Origin: Monilinia fructicola
Lineage: Eukaryota > Ascomycota > Leotiomycetes > Helotiales > Sclerotiniaceae
Assembly (NCBI GenBank): GCA_008692225.1
Contig: VICG01000007.1
Coordinates: 1,646,501 to 1,710,500, forward strand
Direction of reading: 5' to 3'
Length of the DNA stretch: 64,000 bases
Below, piece after piece: positions 11,558 to 22,600 of the stretch. Each line of letters begins with the position of its first letter. The first letter of the stretch is position 1. Below the pieces are notes generated by a model, which saw nothing but the letters and a program-made list of their open reading frames with translations, did no database searches and had not been told where the DNA came from. Made by a program: the position numbers and the translations under genes.

Positions 11558-12923
11558 GAGGAGTGGGTTTTTATGATGAAGGAGGGAGTGAAAACTTATC
11601 TCTATATTCTGAGGAGAGGGACTTTGTTTACACAGAGGTATTTAGGATAATGATATTATGCTCTGTGTTGTTGAGGGAAAAGTCTGGTTGGGGTTGGGAG
11701 GACCTATTTCTTCACGCTACATTTTCTCCTATTTCTCTTTTCTTTCCTTTATATTTCTTTTGTTCTGTATTACTACTATATAGCATTTACATATTGACAT
11801 ATATATCCAAACTTCGACATCTAATTACATCATAGCATTTTATATGATGGATGCGAGGGTGGGAGAGAGTTTAGGGAGATTCTAGGGAGAGAGAAAATGA
11901 TGGAATTGTCTTCGTTTGGAGATAGGATAATACTCGAGTACAAACAAACAAACGAATAATGAGTGATCCTGTAAACTCCCCAAGATCGGATCATCCTTTC
12001 TGCGTAATTCATCCATCCCTGTGAGAGTAGAAAAGAGAAGGGAAGGGTAATCATATAAATGCATCTAACATATATATATCTTCAGTTCTTGTCTTGAATT
12101 CCTGCATTCCCTCGGCCTGTGACTATTTATCAGAGTCGTAATATCGTACGGGCACAACCAACAAAGTTCCAACATCATGTAAACGAAAACATATACTCGT
12201 GCAATACGGTACTCCCCCTATGCCGCTATACAACCAAATGCAACACGATCCACAAGACTCAACAGACTATCGAACAAAGTATAAAGCGTAGAAATGTCAT
12301 CTCTGGCCTGAGATTCGGAGCCCCTCGAGCCGGGTACACGGAAATCCAAACGGAGAAGGCGCGACGAGCTTTCGTGCATCACTCCACGTGCTTGTTTGCA
12401 CCAAGCATGGATTGACAAGCGTGGGAGCAGATTGCATAGGTGGGTACTTGAGGGAATATAATGCGAGTTTAGGTTTGTGTATTTTTGGGGCGAGGGTGTG
12501 ATTGATGTCTTGTGTGATGGAAGGGTGAGGATTACATTGCAGAGTTTGGGGATATGGTGAGGGGGTGGGTGATGGTTTGGGGTTTTCTGTTTTGGATTTG
12601 TGTTGAGATAACCTTGGAAAGTGAGTGGTTTTACTTGTTTGTGGTGTTTTGATGTTGAGAATGGATGGATGGATGGATTGATGAATGAATGAATAAGAAA
12701 AGCCTATTTCATCAAGTAAATTAACTACATTCGTCTGCAATCGGCTATCTATCTATAAGGTTGTATTGACGGATTTCAATATTTCAACGAAGGATTGTAA
12801 TCCCTCCCACGCTTCTATACTCGTTCATTCCCTCCTTAAATCTAAATCTAGAAAAAAGGGGTGAGACGAAATGAGACAAAATCAAAGCGGAGGAATTGAT
12901 TCCGTAATAAGGATGAATGAACC
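11558..12923. other. Intergenic region between convergent genes, no gene seen
   Basis: Holds the 3' flanks of the GPI mucin gene and the gene ending at 12924. A small ATGG array lies near 12661-12678. Open frames here are short and of low complexity. Confidence 0.6.
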
Positions 12924-14307
12924 TTATTCCTTTTTGGTTCTCTTACTTGCCAATCCTTCAGTCATACATTGAGCTACATCTTCTACCGTCGTTCCTCTTT
13001 TTCTCTTTTCAGTTTTCTCATCCCCGAGAACCGTTTCGTCCGCTACGATTCGGTAAACGTCGGCGATTTGCCCAAATATTCCTTTTCTTCCCTCTTCTCT
13101 CTCTCTATTAGATTCCCCGCCTGAAAATCCAGTTTCCCCGTGACAGATCTCGATCTCCTCCATTTCTCTTACCCATCTATAAGCTTTTGGTGGCATGCCT
13201 GTTATACTTCCGCCTATCGTTTTCCATAGTCCAGGCACCCTTTCACTCATTTCCTTTTGTAACTCTTCCAAAACTCCTAGTCTTTGAGCCGAAGTAAAGG
13301 CTTGGATGCACAATGCCGTGAATCCCTTCGCTGTACTGGAAAAACAGCACTTAAGACCAGATGCCTTACCAATTTCTTCACCTAGATAGTTAGTATTTAG
13401 GAGCTCTGCCAAATGTGCACCGGATGTAGGAGCTTTTGAAAGTTCATGGGGTCCGGAGATGGGAATTGATGGGCGATTCCATTCGTGTTCTAGGTCTGGA
13501 TCAACGGATGCAGTGGTATTCGGAGTTGTGGTGTCATTTTTGAGTTTGGGTGCAGCGCCAATGATCCCGCCATCGATGAACTTAATGGATGGTGATGTGG
13601 TGTTGATGTGAGCGGCGATTGAGCGGGCCGTAGCAGGGGCTATGGCGTTGAGATCAAGATAGTAGAGAGGTGAGGGTTTTGGTGTGGAGAGTGAGTTGAA
13701 AGCGGTAGTTATTCGAGTTGCAGTTGATAGTGCATCACGTGGCGGTACAATGGAGAGAATATAGTCTGATTGTGAGACCAAATCTGCGTCTGTAGGAAGA
13801 AGTTCAATGTTGGATTTTTGAGCACGCTGATGTGTATCTTGGCTGGGTGAAAGAAGGTGAGTATGATGCAACGAAGAGTGGGATGGTGGATTTTGATATT
13901 AACAAATATTCACAGAAATCTTGAATCATCAACTTTGATGTTGTAAGAGACAAAATAGCTTCTCGTCTGAGTACACAATACTTTTAAAGGGTGCAATAGA
14001 TGAAGTCGCCTTCATTCAACATGGACGCCGTCCTCATTTTGTTCCAAATGACATTGTTCGTTTCTCCTCCCTCACTGAATCTATCCTTTTGCGATGAGAA
14101 CTGGTTCTGGAAACCAATCTTCCCCGCAAGGGAAGTTGTATCCTTTCTGAACTGGTAGTTGATAACATAATTCATAAGAGATAATACAACCAACCTTCGA
14201 CCCTCAATATTTGTCACAACACGATAATTATGGGCAATAAGCAACTTTGCGACACCCATACCCATTTCCCCAATGGAGATAATACCAACAGTAGCAAGCG
14301 ATGACAT
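12924..14307 (-). CDS. 6-phosphogluconate dehydrogenase-like NAD(P)-binding protein (DUF1932 type)
   Basis: Two exons, 14307-14195 and 13842-12924, encode 343 residues. The N terminus MSSLATVGIISIGEMGMG (G13-E-M-G-M-G18) is a beta-alpha-beta dinucleotide-binding loop of the 6-phosphogluconate/3-hydroxyisobutyrate dehydrogenase superfamily. The second exon continues with SQDTHQRAQKSNIELLPTDA, DYILSIVPPRDA, YYLDLNAIAP and FIDGGIIGAAP, as in the fungal group with a DUF1932 C-terminal domain. The Lys of the later helix (GLKCCFSSTAKGFTALCIQA) sits where the superfamily keeps its substrate-binding helix. The connecting intron is long (352 nt, donor GTTGGT), and its donor is weak. The joined reading GR-SQDTHQ is smooth, so I favour it over a separate start at 13871. 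Substrate is unknown; presumably an NAD(P)-dependent oxidoreductase. Confidence 0.8.
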
Positions 14308-14627
14308 TTTAAGAAGCTGTGTCTTAGGAATAGTGGTAGGAAGAAGTTCAAAACATGAAATCTGATCTCTAGACTCTGCAGGCGGTTGGTTATGTGAACT
14401 ACAAAGTGTTTGCGGCTTCGGAGGAGCAAGCTGACGAGGATACAATGGTATCACATGATATGAATGCACAGACCACATATGTAGAACCTTAGTCGCGAGT
14501 CCCAAGTTGACGTACTGGCAGATATCATAGCAAAGAATCGATACTTGCATATCATACTCAGCATTAAATTCAACAGAGAATACAGGAAACGCCGTTCACT
14601 GAAATCATATTTTCTCAAGTTTTTACA
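14308..14627. promoter_or_regulatory. Shared upstream region of two divergent genes
   Basis: Only 320 bp separate the starts at 14307 (-) and 14628 (+), so both promoters must lie here or overlap the genes. I see no clear TATA box. Co-regulation is possible but not shown. Confidence 0.5.
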
Positions 14628-16141
14628 ATGGATCGAAGTCTTGATGAAATTAGTGGCGAGCGCCAAGTAAGTCCCGTCAAAACTCAGACGCCTTGAAAAT
14701 GCTGTCTCAGCCTTGCAATTGCAACAGAAGATAACTAACGCTGATGTCCTTCAGCAACAAAGAGGTGGTGGAAATCGAGGTCGAAATGTCCGCAGAAACC
14801 ATCGCAATGATTACCCTCGTGACGGTGTAAGAAAGGTTAGAATCACTTTTCAATCTCTTCGACAAAACTCGAATCCTCGAGTTCCGAGTCCCGAGTCTAT
14901 TCGCTCACATTTCACCGCTCCAGGTGCATACACCTCCTCAATCCTCATACCTGATTCCTCTCCGAGTGTTCTCGGATCGTATCGCTGCTTCAATCAGCGG
15001 ATGACGCCTCGACGGTTCATGGAAAGTACGTACATAGAATAACTAGCTAACCCACGCCTACTCTCTCCTTTGGCAGCCAAATCGAGGAGATGATTCTAGA
15101 AACATAGACTCGTAAGTCTTAGACCTTCCAATTGCACTAAAGGTAAAACTAACATGCTTAGTGAATGGGTTCATGACAAATATGATGATCGAAGTACGCA
15201 TCACTTCCATACTTTATCCGCCTCATAAGCTCACAAATATCCAGACGCTCGTTCTTCCAATCGTCCCGAAAGACGCGGATACGAGGATGAACGGCCATCG
15301 TATGCAATATAAAATTCTTTATCTGGCAATATATACTAATACGCAACAGGAACAGCGCGAAGGTTCTGGTCGAAAATGTACACTACGATCTGACGGAAGA
15401 AGAATTGGAGGTATGGAAAACGTGAAGGAATATCAGAATTTCACCTGCTAAGAATATTATTAGGGTCTCTTCGAACGCATTGGTCGTGTTTCTTTTTTGA
15501 AGCTTGTTTACGACCGAGCTGGGCGTTCAGAGGGAATCGCCTATGTAACGTATGAGGACCCAAGGGATGCCCAGAGAGCCATTGCTGAGTTTGATGGTGC
15601 AAACGCCAATGGTAAGCGTTGCATACCTTTCGACATAGAACGAACCTAACGCATTTCAGGTCAACCAATTCGTCTTAGATCCGTACCAGATGGCCCATCA
15701 AGAGGGCGTGGAGGCAGAAATCAATTCCAATCATCAGGTCGACTTGCTGATCGCATGACCCTTCCTCGATCTCGTTCCTATTCTCCTCCGATCAGACATT
15801 CTGATGTTAGCAAACCACCACCTGACAATGTTGATCGATATGTGCCAGGAGACCGAGGAGACCGAAGGAGACGCTCACGTAGTCCATTATCGCGCCGAGG
15901 AAGAGATGGTCGCAGACCTGGCGCAAGAAGAGAGGGGGGTGAGCGCAATACTACTCGTGGTGGAGAGAGGCCTGCAAGAGATGGTAGACCAAAGAAAACA
16001 CAAGAAGAACTCGATGCCGAAATGGACGACTATTTTGGAAATGGGTCCAAACAAGAGGAGAATGTCAATGGCACTACAAGCGAAGCTACAGTTGCAGCTC
16101 AAGAGCCTGTCCAAACAGATGACATCGATATGATTGAGTAG
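14628..16141 (+). CDS. Yra1/ALYREF-type RRM protein, mRNA export adaptor
   Basis: Eight exons give 310 residues: 14628-14666, 14755-14835, 15077-15111, 15162-15193, 15245-15299, 15350-15410, 15464-15611 and 15660-16141. All junctions are GT-AG and keep frame; exon 2 could instead end at 14826 (donor GTAAGA). The N terminus MDRSLDEI is the short UAP56/Sub2-binding motif of the REF family. An Arg/Gly-rich stretch follows, then one RRM at about 85-160 (KVLVENVHYDLTEEELE, SEGIAYVTYEDPRDAQRAI), an RS/RG-rich linker and the C-terminal motif KTQEELDAEMDDYF (about 263-276) typical of Yra1/Mlo3/ALYREF. Known role of the family: nuclear coupling of splicing and 3' processing to export through Sub2 and Mex67. 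Intron density is high for a fungus; Yra1 in yeast is autoregulated through its intron, but nothing here shows that directly. Confidence 0.92.
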
Positions 16142-16969
16142 GCATTGTATAGTACAACATGAGGGAGTATGCATATGGCTAAGGATGCCTATTGCTCAAA
16201 TTGTTCAGCGGATTGGTTGGTATTTTCTTATAGAGGGGGGCAGCACATCAATGCATAAACATTGATTGCTACAAATAATCAAACGCATCTCTCATCTTCA
16301 TCACACGTTCGATAGTCTCACAAACCGATACCTTAACTTCTCATCTTGTTATAAACAGCCCCCATATTCCCTTCTTGTCTCAGTCCCTCTAGAGAATATA
16401 TACCCGGCTGTTTCAAAGCCCTTTTCATCTGATCTAATCCTCTACTTTCTTGGCACAGTATCGGCTTTTCACTGAGTTTGAGTTTGAATTTCGACTACCT
16501 AATAAATAGATTGCGTACACTTCCTTGCTCATTCACCTTTTCACTGCCTAGCCTAGAGATGAAGATATTAGATCCAAACACTTATACCGGTTCTTCGGAG
16601 AGAGAACGATGGATGGATGGATGGATGGATGGATGGATGGATGGATGGATGGATAGTACTGGTTTCTATTTCACATCTCAGATTTTGGGGTGCGGTGCTG
16701 GGGGGATATTCAGTTCCGAGTGAGATTTTTATATACGATTATTTTGAACGCCTGTTTATATTGATGGTCTTGTGATCGATCGATCTTACATGATTTTCAC
16801 GACCGGGTAGACTCTGTGTGGTAGTGCTCTGTGGGGTTTGGCATATTCTCCTCCTGTCCCTGTCCCTGTGCCTGGTCATGCTCCATCTCGATGGTTTGTT
16901 TGCCTCGTGGACTTTCGCGTCTTGGATGGGTTGTGGCGGTGAGCTATGGATGATGGGGCTACTACTAAG
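16142..16969. other. Intergenic region between convergent genes
   Basis: Contains a GGAT microsatellite at 16608-16654 and 3' flanks. No coding signal recognised. Confidence 0.6.
16608..16654. repeat. (GGAT)n microsatellite
   Basis: About eleven uninterrupted copies of the tetramer. Confidence 0.95.
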
Positions 16970-19653
16970 TTACTTATGGATGCCGTGGCCGTCCACGCGG
17001 GATGTCGAGCACAGGATTAAGACGAGGGAGGGTGTTCCTCGTGCGCTTCCACGGTGTTGTTGAGCTTGAGTCGTATCTCGGTATATTTCACATGAACCCT
17101 CCGGATGGGGAGGGGCTTTTCCTCCTCGCCGGAAAAATTTCGGCCACTGCGTGTGTCCGACCCTGATTTTGGTGAGTGGGGGGTCGCGGTCTGGGGGGGG
17201 CTCGCTCCCAAACGACAACGTGCTCTTTTCTGCAGCGAGTCGTAGCTTTTCTGCTTCTTCGGGGTATGGCCTGTAGCCGTTGGCTTGGAAGAAGAGTTCC
17301 CCCCGTTCTTCGAAGAGTCGGCAGGCTTCCTCTTCGCGGGTGGGAAAGCGTCCATTGATGGCCTTGAACACCGAGGCGACTTTCCGAGGCGAGGCAATGC
17401 CTTCGGCATGGTGGGGACCCCTGGGACCCAGCGATCTTTTGAGTTTGTGCTCGACGGTGTCGATGTGTGAGGTTCCCGGTTGGTCGCGATACAGGTATGA
17501 ATAAGGCATGTCGATCTTCGTGTTGATGTGGTCATACCCGGTGTGGTTTACGCGTTTTTGATACGAAGAATGGAGGTAGATCCCCGACTCGGACACGGCA
17601 CCGAACTCGCCTTTTCGAAAGGGGAGAAAGGGCACTGCCTGGGTAACAGCAGTTGATTCTCCACTAGTTTCACTTGTGGGTATTTTGTCGATTGTGCTAG
17701 GAATCACGCCGAATACGCTTCTTTTTGACCAACTGAGATCACTGGCTTCCCGAAGATCTAAGCCGGTCTTCTCTGGTTCTCTTGTAATAAACTTTTCCGC
17801 CGCTAGTTTTTCATCACTGGCGCTAGAATGCAAATCAGAAACCTCTTCTGCCGATGCTGAATCTTTCATTGGAGAATCATGATCCTTTAGCTTGTCCGGG
17901 TTGATGGTGAAGAATTGTATGTGATCGCCTCGACGAGCAAGATTGCCTAATGTTGACCCCTGTTCATGTTCGGTTGAATAGGGGGTATGCTCAAATCCCG
18001 CCGGAGAAACATCCTCATATGTCACCTGGGGATCCAAGGACAGAAGGCCTTGTTTGGCGCCCCAACCACCGCCGCCGCTCACTGAACCAATTAGTTATCT
18101 GCATGCACCGATAGGAATATGAGGAGCTAAAATGATATTGAAGTACTCACCAACACGACAAAGAATGGCACCAAGAGCTAGCTGAGTACCGACAAATCTT
18201 AGATTCTCGTCATCGTTACCCCAAATTGACTCGAGATTTTCTGTTGCTTCAAGCGTTGTTGCCTTGAGGTTTGGATCCAGGACCCCTTTTCGGTAGATCA
18301 ATGCCCACACTCCAATGTTTGTATGCAGTTTGCTATACTCCATATATCGTGTGACCTGTGTTTCTAGCTCGGAAGAAGCCGGTCTGTTGTCCGTATCTTC
18401 TGGTCCAAAGGCCAGCTGTCGAATGATGTTACCCAGCCCATTTGCAATGGGTCGAGGTAAAGTGAGAGGGACTGCTGGTACGAATATTGGTGGAACCATG
18501 GTACTTTCATGATGAAAAGCTTTGATATGCTGATATTGTTTCTCTATAGACCGTATGCGTTTATATTCACCCTCATCCTTACGGGTCCATTGAGATACTT
18601 CAAGAGTAGAATGCTTTCCATTCACGAACAGAGTATTTGCTAAAGGCAAGCTTATGGTGGTGGCCAATGCCTGTTCGCTCGGTTTGAAACGGGGTTTTCC
18701 TGAGAGTATGAGATGTGCCAATTTATCAGGATTCGATGTGTTTGCCTTGAATGATTCAGCTCTCCACACACTTTCGGAAGTTAACACTTGAGCTCGTGAA
18801 CCATGCATGAAGGAAAGTCCCTCCAGTGGTCCAGTACACTCTGCTCTGGGAATATCATTTGGTGAAGGTGCAAGTCCATCTACCACAGCTCCAACGACAA
18901 CAACGTAGTTCCGCTTTCCTCCATCGAGATTATATGTAAGCCTTTCCAATAAACTCTTGATGAAACTCTCGTCTTCGAGCCATCTTGCAAATGCCGGAGT
19001 GACCAGCATAACAATTGCTTCATCGGCCGAGAGATTCGAGAGGTCTCCGAAATATTGAGCTCGTGTCATGCGAGCACGCCCTAAGACCAGTCTTAATATT
19101 TGTTCTTTAGTCTACACGATGTGAGTGAGTGGTGAATCCTGAGAGTACGAATGTAGCTTACGGTGTGCTTGGGATCCGGAGAGACGATGCTAAATTGGCG
19201 AGGACTCGGCAAAGATTTCCGTTCCGGAGATACTTTTGGTGCGGTCGAAGAAGAATGATCATCCTTTCCTTTTTGACTAGCTTTTTTTCCTTGTGATTTG
19301 CTGGGCGGATCTGAATGAGTCAAGGAAGCTTTTGGCTGAGATGCGTCTTGGAGCCTTTGTAAGTCCGTTTTGATATCATGGATCAAGTCCCCAACAACTG
19401 TCTCTCCAGCAGCAGTCGGATTATATTGAGGTGCCGCGACAGACCTGACGAGCGCCTTTCGCTTTGATGGCGCACGAGATATTGTGAACCCACTTCCATG
19501 GTCTTCACCTGTGACAATGTCGCCAGCTCGGGCAGTCTGTGAAAACACACGTTTGGCTATTATTTGTTGGCCTCGACAGCGACTCACATGCTGGATGACT
19601 CTACTTGAGATCATCACTCGTCGATACGAGAAATGTAGCATTTGATATCCCAT
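16970..19653 (-). CDS. Large protein of unknown function, probable mitochondrial presequence
   Basis: Exons 19653-19162, 19111-18151 and 18081-16970 join in frame through introns of 50 and 69 nt, for about 854 residues. I chose 19653 (MGYQMLHFSYRRVMISSRVI) as start; 19641 is an alternative. The N terminus is basic, with a possible presequence and cleavage region (AKRVFSQTARAGD). A Lys/Ser-rich linker follows, then an ordered-looking region (NLSADEAIVMLVTPAFARWL, NYVVVVGAVVDGL, EGLSFMHGS, GIWGNDDENLRFVGTQLALGA type segments) and a charged C-terminal region with FPTREEEACRLFEERGELFF and VGHTQWPKFFRRGGKAPP. The Val-Val-Val-Gly and Gly-rich pattern faintly recalls FIST-type sensor domains, but I cannot confirm that. 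A 51-nt in-frame segment, 19537-19587, has perfect GTGAGT and CACAG ends and may be an intron. Confidence 0.7.
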
Positions 19654-22600
19654 GTCGAGAGAGTCATGGAGGTCTCCCCCCTTCCCCGCTCTCTTGTCAT
19701 CTGATTGCACAACCAACCGAAAGAAAGAAAAAGTGCAAACCATCAAATATTAGTCATCAATCTTCACGTGATATCCGAGCATCGCTACTAAGCAAGCGTC
19801 GCCTACAGAGTACAAGTAGTTGAATGCTTTGGGCTCAAGGTGTTCTAGACTTTTACTGTTCATGAAGAGCGATCGATGCAATATCCCGAGGTCCTTCTCA
19901 TGGTCATCAAGTACCTAAGTATCATTTTATTATTAATCAGAACGCAACTAGCCAAGTTCATGTTGCTTATTGGAATGGATGGAAAGACAGGAGGAGGTGG
20001 TTTATTGAAACGAAATTGGATTGTCATGATATTCATTAAATGATGTGAACAACCGCGAAAACAAAACACTCATGTCTCTCTCGTGGATAAAAGGTTAATG
20101 CAAAAAGAAATAATTTCGGCTAATTCCAGCGTCTCCTTCATGATAGACAAATGGCAAATACCTAGGTAAATGCTGTACTGTCCACGGGTATCATCAACCA
20201 AGGCGAGAGATCAATCGTAATTTTCCCGAACAGAGCCGTCGCTTACCTGCTGGTTCGATTCCTTCCGGTTCTCGTTCAGACCGCTTCTTGCCTCCGAATC
20301 TCTATCGAAGAGGCGTAAGCATGGCTTTCAAAGAGGCTGTTTACAGTGCAGCGTGTACTCTGTATGTGCAGCTGTTCAAGAAACGACGCGGAAAGAGGCT
20401 CGACCGCAAGATTTGGAATTGACCAATTAGATCTCTGTTTCTCCCTTTTTGTTGAAGGATCTAAAACGCACTTGACTATATATAGAGTAGTCTGTGGGAT
20501 AACCTTGCAGAAGGCTACACTAATTCCGATTCGATAGAGCAAGAGATGGAGAAATGGTAGGGGAGGGGGGGGGAGGGGGAGGGAAATGGGTGGTCAATGT
20601 CAATGTGATGATTGAGGATAACCGGTTAACGTCTCAAATTGGGCAGTTGGTACAGCAATAATCATATTGGATTTCTCCTTGGTTCCCCAATTGAGTACTC
20701 CGTACAAATAGGCAGGATAATCTGATGACCATCTTTACCAAGATGAGGGGAGAGGGGTTGAGAAGGGGACCTTGTAGGGAGGACACGGCAGAGCGAACCG
20801 GCCGCCAGGAATCGGATAACCAAATCATATCAATATTCGAGATCCAACGATCTTCGTGTTTGGATCTCTGTTCCATCATGGTAAATTAACATAATACGAA
20901 GCCCACCAGGCCCTTGAGAGGCTTGAGATTATGATGACTTAAGGTTGTTTTGAGTGAGATCAAGAGATGAGACGTAGTGTTTTGTCTCATCTGAAGGACA
21001 ATTGACATGAGATTGATTGGAAGACTTGGGAATCCATGCTTGTCTAATGATGTGTTCTCTCGCCTTACGCGGTTGAAGGATTAAGCCTGCAGATGTTTAG
21101 AATTTATACTACAGCGAAGAGTTACAAGTTGCAATCTTGATGGGAATAATGAAGTCTGTGGAGGACCCTGAGAATTCAGTTTGATACAATTAATGTATAT
21201 AATCCGGGCTATGCCCGTGTAGTTTGTATGACATATGAGCTTTTAATCAAAGACTCGGAAGAGCCAAAATGATGGTTAATAGCAATAAATAAATCAGTAA
21301 GTAGTTCGACGGCGTGAACAACGGATGAATGGATGAATGATGGATACGACAATTATTAAGGTGCAAGACTGGATCGACCTGTAAGTGTTCAAAGTTTCGA
21401 AAGTGGATGGATTGAATAAAGCATTGATTGTATGAGTATCTTTCTACCTACTACCTCCCTACCTGGGACTTATTGCTGTAGAGCATACTAGGCACTTGCC
21501 GTATCTACTACATACGGTACTGTGTTTGATCTGCGCTTCGTCCGATTGACCAGTGACAGCCATGCAAAGGATGCTCGCTTTTCACAACAGTGCAGTCCGT
21601 AGTACTCAGGACCTACCCAGGGACCTCGCAGTGCAAGCAAGATAGGCTAAGCAGAACATCGGAAGTACAGTTGGGCGACAGCAGCAAACCATCGGTGCAT
21701 ATTACATATGAAATGCATACATATCCCATGCACGCACATCTTGCGCACATCTTACGCATGCCTTGCGAAGTTGCGCATGCACCTTCTTCGTAACCGTATA
21801 GACCTGCATTGCATTATTTTTATTCCTGCCTTCAGCGCAGAACAGAACGGCACGATGGTTCGTTCTACTGTGTCTGCAGATTCTGCACAGTGCACACGCA
21901 AGGGAAAAGAAGAGCAAAAACTTCATCGCGGGCTAAGTCGTGCATTGGATTTAGGAACGCCTTCATCGGCCACCCCGGAAAGACTAAAGAAGGGTTGGAA
22001 CTTGGAAGAGGAGGTACACGAATGGAAAGCCAGTCCTGGGTGTGGATGTATGTAGTATGTACTATGTACGTACTGAGCGTGTTTACTTTTTTGGAATATT
22101 CTATTTGAAGGATAGGAAAGGCAGGAATAGAATCAATAAAATAGGATACGATAGGATAGGATAGGATAGGATAGGATAACAGAACAGAACAACTCAAGTA
22201 TCGTTCGTATGTACCTTGTGAACAAAGAATATACAGTATGTGTACTCCGTACGGATGCATCCATGCATCCATGGATAGATATATTTATATATGGATATAT
22301 ATATATCCACACCGATATATCCACACCGATACATCCATACATCATATGTGGTTGTACCTAGTATAAAAACTGGCCATGTTCGCATTCAAACGATAAAACA
22401 AGAATTTTGCTACAAGCTCAACGTCATCACAATTCTCATAATTGTACTTTGCTGTATGGAATTTCTTAAGATTTGATCGTGTGCTAATAAGGACTTGCCT
22501 GTGTTGATATTGTCGGAGGTTTATTACGATCTGAACAAGGTGACACTAGTCCTAAAGGGAAGCCAATATTCAATTTTGTTTGGCAGACGTTTCCACATAA

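Noticed and set aside
20240..20265. GGTTCGATTCC, a perfect tRNA B-box word
   Set aside because: No pairing T-stem around it, no A-box and no acceptor stem within tRNA distance.
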